Assembly: GCA_954871525.1 (NCBI GenBank)
Contig: OX940863.1
Location: forward strand, 8,718,001-8,782,000
Reading direction: 5' to 3'
Source of the DNA: Parietaria judaica
Lineage: Eukaryota > Streptophyta > Magnoliopsida > Rosales > Urticaceae
Length of the DNA stretch: 64,000 bases
A model generated the notes under the pieces. The model searched no databases. It saw nothing but the letters and a program-made list of their open reading frames with translations, and was not told the origin of the DNA. Each line of letters begins with the position of its first letter. The first letter of the stretch is position 1. The translations under genes were made by a program, and so were the position numbers. Positions 43,980 through 55,678 of this stretch are shown here, in pieces.

Positions 43980-46695
43980 ATGGAAGCACCAAGCAATTGG
44001 GCCTCTTACGCCGCCGCGGCGTGGCTAGCGACCGCTGTCCTCCTCCTCCTCTCCCTGCACCTCCGCCGCCCTAAGCTCAAGCTCCCCCCGGGGCCAAAGC
44101 CATGGCCCATCATCGGCAACCTCAACCTCATTGGGCCTCTTCGGCACCGGTCCCTCCACGAGCTCTCCCTAAAATACGGGCCCCTTGTGCACCTCCGGTT
44201 CGGATCCTTCCCGGTGGTGGTGGCCTCCTCGGTTGAGACGGCCAAAGCCATCCTCAAGACCCACGACGTCATCTTCGCCTCTCGGCCAAAAACCGCTGCA
44301 GGAAAGTACACGACCTACGATTACTCTGACATCACGTGGTCCCCGTACGGCCCGTACTGGCGGCAGGCGCGCAAGATGTGCCTCATGGAGCTCTTCAGCG
44401 TGAAGAGGCTCGACTCATTCGAGTACATCCGGCGAGAGGAAATGAAGGCCTGCCTCAAGGGCGTCTTTGCGGCAGCAGAGACGAACATAACCCTAAAGGA
44501 CTCTCTCTCAACGGTAAGTTTGAACGTGATCAGCCGCATGGTGCTGGGGAAAAAGTACACGGATGAGTCGGCGGACTCGGTGGTGTCGCCGGAGGAGTTC
44601 AAGAGGATGCTTGACGAGCTGTTCCTGCTGAGCGGCGTGCTCAACATCGGCGATTCAATCCCGTGGCTAGATTTCCTGGACTTGCAGGGCTACATCAAGC
44701 GGATGAAGGCTCTGAGCAAGAAGTTCGACAGGTTTTTAGAGCACATCTTGGACGAGCACAACGAGAGGCGAAAAAGGGTCGAGGGTTACGTGGCGCAGGA
44801 CATGGTTGACGTGCTTTTGCAGATCGCCGACGACCCTAACCTTGACGTCAAGCTCGAGAGACAAGGCGTCAAGGCTTTCACTCAGGTACATAATAGGGCG
44901 TCGTACGTTTTAAACTTTTTTAAAATAACAACTAGTTAACTAGTCGTGACATTATAAAGCCGATAAAAAGCTATGAGATTCGGAATTTCATATTAACCGT
45001 GTAAGCATCATAAAGTTTCACCATAATTAATTCGCAACTTTCTTAAACCGTGCTAAGTCTCTATGTGCATATCACAATATCCGTGAAGAAATTGCCCGCT
45101 AATTTAATGGCTGTTGATAAAGCATAATTAGAAGAATTAAGAGCCTCATAGCTTTAACTTTACGCATAAAGTAATAAACTTTGCACAAATGGCATGGCTT
45201 TAATTACACACCAAAATAAAAATATAAAATAAAGATCCAACCAGCAATATGCTCTCCTATACAAAGTTAATGTGTTACACACTAACTATCTAATGATAAT
45301 TTGTTGATGAATTTAAATGTCATCAATGTATAAAATGTACTTCTTTTTTAACTACTTAGTAATACTAAACAATATAATTACAGTTTCATAAAAGCAGTAC
45401 TATTAAAGCATTGAGTAGTACTGTATACATATTCTGTAGAATCTTTACGTTATTAAATATTTATGGTGGATATATGGGTAATATGTAGAAATTATATATT
45501 ACGAAGCAAACAACACTTTGTTTATACTTTATACTAAAAATATATATCGTCTTATAATTTTGGATACTGAAAAAATCTACCAATTACTTTTTAAGTTTTA
45601 TTGAAACAAATTTCAATTGGGCATATGAATGAATAATTAATTAGTTATAATTTGTTTATACCAATTATCTTGATTGTGCATATTCTACCTTTTTTCTTTC
45701 CTTTTAAATGGTGTACTAGTGATTAGTGAATAGTAGTCATAAAGCTCTATCTAGGAAATACAAGTTGTTGAATATATTCCCTCGCAAAAATAAAGTTGTT
45801 GAATTTATTTATGTGTGTCGAAAGTGCGAACTCAATTATTAAAGTTATTGGACTAAATTAAGCTTGAAAGTTGAAACCGAAATATTTTCATTTATATTAT
45901 TTTGATTTTGTTTTATGCTATATATGCATTAGTTTTGAAAATATATTTTTTCTAAATAAGTCATTCTCGGTCTAATACGACACACCAATACTATGAGTAA
46001 TTTTCTTAGTCTAATTCGACACAACTATACAAAACACGAAGCTTAGCATTAATGCTACTACTTAAAGAGCAAAATTAATTTTCAGGACTTGATTGCGGGC
46101 GGAACAGAGAGCTCGGCGGTGACCGTGGAGTGGGCAATCTCGGAGCTCCTTCGGAAACCGGAGATATTCACGAGGGCGACTGAAGAGCTTGACCGGGTCA
46201 TCGGCCGAAGTCGCTGGGTGGAAGAGAACGACATCGCCAACTTGCCCTACATCAATGAGATTGCACCCCGTCGCACCGATGCTCGTGCCTAGATTCTCCC
46301 GTGAAGACTGCCGGATCGGGGGCTACGATATCGCAAAGGGCACTAGGGTTTTGGTCAACGTGTGGACCATCGGGCGAGACCCGAGCCTGTGGGACAACCC
46401 TAACGACTTTGCACCCGAGAGGTTCCTTGGGAAGGCCATTGACGTGAAGGGTCAGGACTTCGAGCTCCTGCCTTTCGGGTCGGGCCGGCGCATGTGCCCC
46501 GGCTACAGCCTCGGGCTGAAGGTGATCCAGTCAAGTTTAGCCAATCTCTTGCATGGATTCACGTGGAAGTTGCCGGAAAACATGAAGAAGGAGGAACTTG
46601 ACATGACCGAGATTTTCGGGCTCTCGACACCGAAGAAATTCCCGCTCGTCACCGTCGCTCAGCCGAGGCTTCCGAATCACTTGTACAACTTGTGA
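43980..46695 (+). pseudogene. CYP92A-type cytochrome P450, exon 2 frameshifted
   Basis: Two exons: 43980-44885 (302 codons) and 46086-46695, with a GT-AG intron of 1.2 kb. The start gives MEAPSNWASY, then a membrane anchor (AAAWLATAVLLLL) and the PPGPKPWPIIGN hinge. The WxxxR motif (YWRQAR) is present. In exon 2 the I-helix AGGTESS lies at 46095-46115, PERF in APERFLG, and the heme loop FGSGRRMCPG near 46474-46503. The sequence follows the CYP92A pattern of the 71 clan, ER-anchored monooxygenases of specialised metabolism; the substrate cannot be told. At about 46254-46258 the frame breaks: PYIN runs directly into MRLHPVAPMLVP in another frame. About seven codons are missing (20 bp fits best), including Glu of the K-helix ExxR. 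The first frame then stops within about 45 bp. It is probably a null allele or a young pseudogene. Confidence 0.87.
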
Positions 46696-47837
46696 TCGTG
46701 ATCGATTGTTTGCTTATGTAACAAGGGTGGAGTGTCATGGGTGTGTGTCGAGTGATGACGAATAATTATATGCTTGTGTGCTCAAGTCACTGTCCTTTTT
46801 AATTCAATGGAAAGAGATGCTAGCTTGTCGTTTGTGCTGTTCAAGTTCGCCTCCAGTTTAATAACATGTCGTTTTATCACTTGGAAAGTGAGCTTGTCGT
46901 TTTTGCAGCTCACGCCTATATAATTGGCGCATATATACCCAATTTGTTAAAAAGTGGGGCGATATCGAGCTAAGTTTTTTTTTTTTTTTTAGTGGCATAT
47001 ATTTTGACGTTGGTACAGCATATGTACACAACCTGTATTTTACTCAAGATTTTGAGAAATTCATCCTTTTTTAACAGCGTTAAGCGTGGATCGGAAAACA
47101 CCTAGTCGAAATACTAGCTCCTTCCCGGTGATTGGATGATGTGTGGGGAAAAAACTCGCAGAACCCTAAGAGGAAGGGGGATGGCGACTTTCTCTGTAGG
47201 GAATTAGGGAGATTTAGTTATGTTTTTTGTGTATTCTATTTTTGAATTCTAAAAAAATAAAAAATTAGCTTCCCAACTATCATTGGATTCTTCTCAGCGC
47301 AAGCTTTCCAACGGTATATATTATAAGTTCATATGAGGTTGGTAGAAAAAGAAAAATAATAAAACATATATTATAATAGTATCGGAGAGAAAAAAGAAAG
47401 AAATCATGTGAAATAAAGTAGATTTCAACTTTCTATGTAAATTTCAAAGCAAAAAAAAAAACAATTCTAAATTCGTTTTTTAAATACATAACAAAACATG
47501 AATGTTTTCTAGAATTTGGATTTAAAAAATATAACAAACGGATCAGAACTCATAAACTTGTATTTAAATAATTAATTAGATAAATTATTCATTTATATAT
47601 GATAATTAACTCACAATGCTCGTGTGGGCCCACTACCTTTTGTGATGGTCCATAACTCCATATAGACCTTGAAAGCTCAATTGGGTCCTTTTAGGCCCAA
47701 TAAATATTCTATTATTAGTATAGTTGTCCGAAATTAGTTGGGCGTTCAAGCAGCCTGTCGCTTATATACTGTTTAGCTTTGCTGCGACTTTCATCAACAC
47801 GTCGTTTTATTTTTTGGAAACTCAACATCGTTTTTTT
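46696..47837. other. Intergenic DNA downstream of the P450 gene
   Basis: AT-rich, no supported gene. It contains the P450 3' flank and nothing else recognised. Confidence 0.5.
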
Positions 47838-48382
47838 TTGTAAACTGTGGCTAATGTACTCGATGTTTGATCGGCTGCGTATTATGTACCTAATGTTTAT
47901 TTTCGAAGGCTAATGTACCCAAATTTTATTCCATTATATTTTTTCATGTTTTCCGTTATTCGGCCGTCAGCGAGTTATTCCTCCTTTATATGTACAGTTT
48001 TCGTATTTTTGACATAACTCACTCATTTTTTGTCCAAATTTTATGCACGACCTATGGTTGGAAAGAAAAGAGATAGATCTACAGCTTTGGTATTTTAAGT
48101 TTTGTAAAAAAAAAGTTTTAAAAAAATACGAAATTTCAATTACAACGTAAAACAGAACATTAGTTTAATGCAAAATATTTGTTTCGAACAAATTTTTATA
48201 TACTTAATGACTTTTTATGATGAAACATAAAACTAAAAAATTGTAAATAAATCTTTTATCTTTCCAACGGTAGTTTATTTATAAATTTTGGACAAAAAAT
48301 GAGTGAGTTATTCCAAAAATATGAAAGATGTGATTTGAAAAAATCTTTCATATTTTTGGCATAACTTACTCATTTTTTGTCC
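47838..48382. mobile_element. Truncated copy of the long-inverted-repeat MULE
   Basis: Clearly related to 38857-39400. It shares ctgtggctaatgta, ttattttcga(a/c)ggctaatgta, ccgtcagcgag, gacataactcactcattttt and the central palindrome (gtagtttatttataaatttt). The left tip is degraded and the right arm is missing, as the copy stops near gtccatatgaa. No target duplication is left. Confidence 0.85.
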
Positions 48383-49715
48383 ATATGAATATTAGTATGG
48401 TTTATATATTTTGATCTTTATTGACTTGGGTCGGGCTCCGAAGTCCAAAGGGTCAAGTTTTATGATTGAGGGAGAACTTGCCTGATTGAGTACGTACCAC
48501 TCGTGTGCGCGCGCCGGAATCGGGCATGAAAGAGCGGTGAGAGATAATTATTTTTTATTATAAATGAATGAAAATGGATGAATTTTTTAATTAATTATAT
48601 AATCGTTCTGATATTAAGTAAATTTGGTTGAATTCATGTGATCATGAGTATCAGAGAGTATGTGGAATTTCTATCAGCTGGCTTGGAAAACGTCAACATG
48701 CTAGAAACGACACTGTTATTGATGAAAGACGTAATTACAAAACGACATCAAACGTATGGTGGCAGTTGAATTAATAAATAATAATGTATGTAATAATAAA
48801 AAAAAACTAAAGTATGCTTACCTAGTTACGTTGGAATTAAATATATAGCGCAATATTAATACTTACGCAGATCTAGATTTTATATTCATAGTAAAAATAA
48901 AAAATAGATATAAACGATACTTCAAAATGACTCGTGAAAATTATTAGCTATATCGCGTCAAAAACACCTAAACTTTAACTAACTAGGCAACAAAGTCCAA
49001 AGTAAAAATAAAAAATAAATAAAAAAGATGTCTAACAAATGTGAGGCGACATTTTTTTTTTCTTTTCAATGTATTAGATTATGAGTTTATGACAATGTAA
49101 CTAGCCTTATTTGCATGTGTTAAATTATGATATATATATATATATATATATTTGAAAACCTTAAACATGGATTAAAGAAACATCGGTGGTTTGATTAGTT
49201 GAACTGTTTCCCAACAGATCTAGTCTGAAAGTCTTATGGCGTTTACTTTAAGAAAAACTAATATCTAAGATACACTTATAATATAATGACGATGATCTAA
49301 AGTGTAACTGATGTATAGTAGTATATAATATATTATATATATATATATGTAATTTATACTATATATTTATTTATGTATGTATTGTTTGGACTTTTGCCGA
49401 TATAGGCGATCTGACTACGCCGGCTTCCCTTTCTTCTTTTTTAAGGAAAAGGTTGCAATTGATTAACAGGAAACAGAGCAAATACACGTCCAAAAATCCC
49501 GGGAACACATTGGAGAGACGGGTTTTAGCCAAACAATGGGCCAATATGTTGTCTTAGAATAGAACTATAAATTAATTAATTAATCAAAGCGTGAGTATTT
49601 CGAGTTTGAAACTGTAGGCCATAGATTTGCTGCGCGGTTTGGTGATAAAGTATCCAAAGTTAATTCGATGCTCGCCCAGAAGAAGCATTAAGTAAAAATA
49701 AATTAGTCTTTCATA
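48383..49715. other. Intergenic DNA without a recognised gene
   Basis: AT-rich, with (TA)n runs near 49134 and 49330. No gene is seen. Confidence 0.5.
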
Positions 49716-49803
49716 AAAAGAAAAGATCGAGTGGACTCAAAATATATATATATATATATATATATCTGTTTTTCATATGAAGAAAAGATCAAGTGGACTC
49801 AAA

Positions 49804-49846
<43 letters not shown>
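49716..49846. repeat. 62-bp tandem duplication with expanding (TA)n tracts
   Basis: tttcata(a)...agaaaagatc(g/a)agtggactcaaaa occurs twice, with starts of aaaagatc at 49723 and 49783. Each copy is followed by a (TA)n tract of different length. Confidence 0.85.
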
Positions 49847-49851
<5 letters not shown>

Positions 49852-49979
49852 AGGTTGTTTGACTTTGAATTAAACCACTATTCTACATTCCACTCGTCTT
49901 GAACTACTGACTTGGAAAATGCCATTTAATTCAGTTAGGAACCCACTATTATTATGATACATATTATCTATATGTATAG

Positions 49980-50027
49980 AAGCCATCATAATATATATAT
50001 ATATACTATATATATTATGATGGCTTA
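49980..50027. repeat. Perfect inverted repeat (hairpin)
   Basis: aagccatcataatatata and its exact inverse tatatattatgatggctt face each other across a short AT spacer. The non-AT part is aagccatcat/atgatggctt, so the palindrome is not just TA repeat. It could be a cruciform, a small foldback relic or an RNA hairpin. Confidence 0.85.
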
Positions 50028-50455
50028 TTTGGCCTCTTGAGTCTTGACCATGTAAGCGAGTACTTTGATTATAGAACAAATATATTTCCCTTCTAAGGAG
50101 ACAATGTTGACTTGTATATATACTATTACACATTATATATTCTCCTCTTTTACATAAGAACATAAAAAATAAAAATACTATGGACCCACAAATTGAAGGC
50201 CCAATATTCTTATTTAATTTCTTACCCTTTTATGGCTTTATCCAATGTGAAAGAAAGAAAGAAATATAAAATAATTAAAAAAAGAATTAAAATAATAAAG
50301 AAAACAAAGAACTCTCTAAGGTATACCAAATTACAAGGGTACACAATCATTGCGATCGCGGTCTATAACGATTTTTTTTTTTTTTTTTTTTTTGGTGTCG
50401 TGCTAAGCTAAATTTTGTATAAAAAGATTCAAATGTTCAACCGTTTGAGTTAGTC
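50028..50455. other. Intergenic DNA downstream of the RLCK gene
   Basis: AT-rich, with a long poly-T run near 50371-50393. No gene is seen. Confidence 0.5.
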
Positions 50456-51795
50456 TTATCGGGAGCTTAACTTGAATTCTTTAGGCGCGTGTTTTGGAGA
50501 ATACAACTCAACGGCGATAGTATTATACAAGGCAGTGTCCGAATAAACTGCCCTAGACCTTGTTGGCCAAACCCCGTATATATTCCAGCGAGCCTGCTTT
50601 CCGCTCCGATGTCGGTCCTTTCCTTCCACTCCGGACTTGCTCTTCTCTTCCTGTTTTCTGCTAACGTCAACACTCAGGTCAGTTTGATCGTTTGGGACGA
50701 CGTACACGAACGGTACAGGAATGTCTTTTAGGCTCAGAAGCGCTTCCAAGGTCTTGACCACACTGGCCATTGTGGGCCTCGACCTGGCGTGATGGCTTAG
50801 GCACTGATGAGCCAGAGCAGCGGCTTTACAAGCCCCGACCGGTGAGTACTGCCCTTCGAGCCTCGGGTCCATTATCCGGTCAACTTTATGGGGGTCTTTG
50901 AGGTAAGGCCTTGCCCAGTCAACTAGGTTTTGCTCTCTATTTGGAAGGCTCTTCCTATCCAGGCATCTTCTGCCTGATATTAGCTCCAGAAGCACCACTC
51001 CAAAGCTGTACACGTCGCTCATGGACGTCACGTGACCTGCAATAAACGGACCTGTACGGTTAGTTCGACAAGTTCTAAAAAAATAAGAGAGATTTACACT
51101 AAAAATATATATATATCAATATTCATAAATTCGTGTCGGTATGCGATTGAATTTTAACCAATGCGTTCTAAATTCTTTACCTGTCATGATGTATTCTGGA
51201 GCCGCATAGCCTTCGGTCCCCATGATGCGCGTCGTGACGTGCGTTTCGTCTCCTTCGGGGCCGTCAATCGCGAGGCCGAAATCCGATAGCTTAGCCGTAA
51301 AATCCTGCTTGGTTGAAGGGAAAAAAAATAGAGAATCAAAATCTTTGAGCTAATATTAACTACGTACTTTATATTATCAAGAGGACATCTCAACATACAT
51401 GATCTAATAAGATGTTTGAAGCCTTGAAATCTCTGTATATGACTGGTTTCTCTTCCTCGTGGAGAAAGCTGAGCCCTTTCGCTGCTCCGACCGCTATTTC
51501 CAGTCTCGTCAACCACGGCAAAGTCGCAGTATAATCTGAAGACGATCATGAGTTTTCACACATTAATATAATTATACTGAAAAAAAAGAAAAGAAAATAG
51601 TTATTAAAAAAATATATATAATTTACATACTTTGAAAGAGCTGGTTCTCTAAGTTGCCTCTAGGCATGTACTCATAGACAAGAAGCCTGTGTTCGTCTTC
51701 GCAGCAATATCCAACCAACTTCACTAAATGAGGATGTGACAATTGCCCAAGAAATATTACTTCTGCCTGCCATAAACAATATTGAAGAATGTCAT

Positions 51796-51845
<50 letters not shown>

Positions 51846-52546
51846 TGATGTAAAGAATGTACTTGTTTTAAATGTCATTATTGCGTATTCATGATGTCAT
51901 ATATAGGTTTTTTTAGTATAATCTTGATTACTTTTAATTTTTCCGCCAGCGCTCGGACTTCCGAATTATATACGTCAAAAAAGGAAATTGTATTTTTAAT
52001 AACTAAAACCGTAATTTTAATTTTAAATTTAAATTTACTACGAAATTGTATATTTTAATAACTAAAACCGTACGTTTTGACTATTTATTTGAAAATAAAA
52101 CCGGAAACGGAAATTTTGTTTCTGATGAAATCCAGAAAAGTGTCCAAAATGTATGAATTGCTTACCAACCACTCTCTATGACCTTGCTTTCCATCTAAAT
52201 CGAGATTCTTGACTGCCACGGATTGAGCTTTCAAGCCAGGCCGGAGCTTGTCATCAATGAAGCCTTTGTAGACTCTCCCGAAGCCTCCTTCTCCGAGGAA
52301 GTTGCTCTTCGAGAAGTTCTGGGTGATCTTCTTCAGCTCCTTGAGAGTGAAGATATGGACGTTCGATCCGATGAGCGAGTTCGAGAGATCGCTCACGAGC
52401 GAGCACGAAGAAGTGCTGCTCACATCGCAGAGAGACAATCTCTGAGAGCTTGCGTTGGACACTCGAGAATTGGGTTTGGAAGATGATTTCTTGGGCTTCC
52501 CACATGAAGGCAATAAGAATTTGAGTACGCTCTTTCTGAAAGTCAT
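50456..52546 (-). CDS. RIPK-like receptor-like cytoplasmic kinase (RLCK VIIa), 452 aa
   Basis: Five exons on the minus strand: 52546-52166, 51766-51631, 51535-51399, 51304-51181 and 51036-50456, all with GT-AG introns and consistent phases. The product is 452 residues. Kinase landmarks are the Gly loop [11 protein letters not shown] (85-95), VAVK with Lys113, catalytic YRDFKASN with Asp208, DFG with Asp226 and the activation segment [12 protein letters not shown]. This is an RD-type Ser/Thr kinase. [18 protein letters not shown] and the [16 protein letters not shown] lead-in match RIPK and close relatives, which act below immune receptors at the plasma membrane. Gly2 is absent, so N-myristoylation is unlikely; Cys15 near basic residues could be acylated. 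A C-terminal tail of about 90 residues follows the kinase domain and is longer than I expect for RIPK. A TATA box lies upstream. Confidence 0.93.
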
Positions 52547-52613
52547 TTCTTTTAGTGTTATTATAAGATAATAAGCTTTTAGTGCTTAGATTATAGCAAT
52601 AAGGAAATGGAGG

Positions 52614-52625
52614 GATTTATATAGA
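52614..52625 (-). promoter_or_regulatory. TATA box of the RLCK gene
   Basis: On the minus strand CTATATAAATCC lies about 68-79 bp upstream of the ATG, which suits a short leader. Confidence 0.55.
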
Positions 52626-55600
52626 TGGTGAAGATTGGTTTGAGAATACAAGACTTGAAAAGGAAGTCAAAACCCAATGATCACAGCGTTTAAAAAGAGA
52701 GTAATTTCCACATATGTCCCTGAATTTTGCTCTTTGGTGCATTTTTCCCTTATATATCTTTTTTTTTTTTTACAACAATGTCCCCAAATCTTCCGGACGA
52801 GGTCATGTACTAGATTTGTATATTAATTTATTTTCTTTTCTAATTTTGTGAAACCTTATACTAAAAGTCTTCGAGAGTTAAAGTCGGCCTTGATTGATTC
52901 ACAATAGTAGCATAACCTAGTATAGCGACCTCGTTTAAAACTAATTAACAAAAATACTATAGTAAATCATGTCGTGTTGCGCAAAAAAATAATATCCTTC
53001 ATTTGTGACATGTAGGGATAATGTGTTACTTTAAAAAAATAAAATAGGAGCATTGTTGTCAAAAACTAAAGTTTAAAGAGTAAAATGTACCAGCATGCAA
53101 AGTTCAGGGGCATTGATGCCAAATGTTTAATAATAGAAAAAGAGCAAGGAAATTTTATTAGTATTGTGAAGGAAGGATCTTCAAGTATAGCATATAGAAA
53201 TTAAGCTGAATGTGTTATGTAGCTAGTTAGTATGTGTAGAGAATTTTTGGCTCAAAATCATGACTTTGAATATTGACATCACAAAAAAGAGATGGTGGGG
53301 TGCGTTTCATGTCTTATTTAATAAACATATCATATAATTGTTTATTTGCTTGATGTCATATATGAGAAAATTGGAGTTTCTTGGCAATTTCATTATATAT
53401 GTTGGACTTTATGAGACCCCAAATTGAATTTATTTTTTTGGAAATTCTTTCTTCTCATCATTCTCCATCTCATCCTTCTCCATTACGCTTTAGTCCTTTT
53501 TTAGAAGCACAATGTGAAGTAAATCTAGGGTTCATATTACTATTATGATAGTATTGTGTATACTAACAACGATATAATACCATCCTTAAATCGAAGAAGA
53601 AAAAAATGACACCAGAATTTATAATAATTAATTGTTTATTGTGTGAGAGATACGTCTACTTTTCAGTAACAAATTTATTTTGTATAATTAAATTGAAAAA
53701 AAAAATTAGATATGCTCAAATAAAATTGTTCAGGTCGATCAACTTGATAACTTATGTTCGAGAAAGTAAGCTTTACAATTCAACATTAATATCTTAATGA
53801 TGTCATGTGAATTAATAATATGATGTCACGAAAGAAGATATTTACTATGATATTCATTCCCTTTTTTATCGCAGAGTTGTAGAAGCTTCGTACATCTTCT
53901 TTGTAAGTAACTATTGAATTATTCCTTAAAAAAAAAAAAAAAAAAAAACTATTGAATTATTATTATTTTTCTTTTTTATATAGAATGAGTAAATGAACAT
54001 GTTTGTATAAACTCTTATATTATTTAAAGTTACTATTCTCAACGTTATTTATGCATCTTAAGGAAACGTAACATATCACAACACTTATAATTGGCTAGAG
54101 AAAACACAAAGAAAATTATTTATCCTGTTTGCTCTTTTTAATAATTCAAGTTGTTACTATTATTTAAGATTTGGCTATATTAAAGAAAACAAAAAGGATA
54201 TAATATCCCGTTTCTGCTCGTTTTAATAATTCTTGTAGCACCTGAATTATTATACTATTATTAAAAATGAATTTTTAATACAATATTAGTAATTATTTAA
54301 GTCGTTGATTGGCATGTCAAGAGAGAATTAATCTCCTGTTTTTGTAGTCTTTTACATTATTGCTTGTTGAATTTTATACCCAATAAGTTGATTTTTTAGT
54401 TAATTATGTCTTAAGAGTGACAATATTATTGATTATTTAAGTCTTTGGATTTTTTTTTTATAGTACTCATTGTTTGATTTCTTAGTTGGAGAAAAAAAAT
54501 ATTAGTATTTTAAAAGTGAAAATTTAAATTTTCTCAGCTTATATATTGTGAAATTTTCTATAAAAAAAATATATATATGTAAGTGGTAAGTGAATGTATA
54601 CAGAGTGAACGACTGTAATTCTTTAGTTTTAATTTTGTTTTGCTTTGATTTATCTTTTTTAATTTGATTAATTGTGTTCTATTTCCAATTTTAATATATT
54701 TATATCTTCTTTCTAGCTATTACTGATAAGCAATATAAAATAAAATAAATAAATAACAAATGTGTGCCTCTAGTTACTTGCTCTTTGCTAAAAATTCAAA
54801 TTAATATGGTCCTTTTATGATAATCAATAATAAATTTTCTAATTTCGTGTTATATTTTAGATTATGAAAAGAAAATGCATGCACTACTCATATACATGTC
54901 TTTATCACTGTAAATATTTTCATCTTCTCAACTCTTTCTTTGTGTTTGTCCATAGATGACACATTCAATTTAAAAAGCCGACCCTTTGGTGTCGTTTTCT
55001 TGATGTAAATGCTCTTAGTTGCAATTTTAAAACATGGTGTTCAACTATGCAATTAAATTCTCAATTAATCCTTTTGTGATTCTTTCAATTGGGTCCTTGG
55101 AGAGAGGAAGGGAAAAAAAAAAGTTTACTTGCCCTCCATAATAGTTTAATTATCTCACTTTATTATTCAAATTTTATATTTTTAAGTTTTACTCTTAAAT
55201 TTCATTTGTTTAAACAATTACCTTAAACAATTTTCTTGTTTAAACCATGTTAAGGAAAGGGGTTTATTTGAGAAAACTCTTCACATTTGTGAGATCATTG
55301 CAGAATTATTCTCTTCTTTGTTATCTTTTTGCACCATCCCACTATACTATATTTCAACTTGTTATCGTTTTCAAACATGGACTAGGTCAAGAAACAAATT
55401 CAACAGTAAAAATAACAACAATTTTTTTTTCAATAATGCAAGTTCAAGCAATTATTAAAGTTGGTGCAATAGAAGAATATTTATAAAGTAGACACAATTT
55501 TGTTTCTTTTCTACATATGTAAAACACTTAAACTATATAATAATGTAATTTGATATATCGATCGGTCCAATTCTAGCTGCGTCGTTAAACGCGAATTCAA

Positions 55601-55678
55601 TTAATCAAAGATAAACAAAGTCCACACAAAATTGTGTCAAGAGATTTTCGAAAGAAATTATATTACATGGTGATGACT
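52626..55678. other. Intergenic DNA without a recognised gene
   Basis: AT-rich throughout. ORFs at 53606 and 55247 are short, AT-driven and unrecognised. No paired transposon ends were found. Confidence 0.5.
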
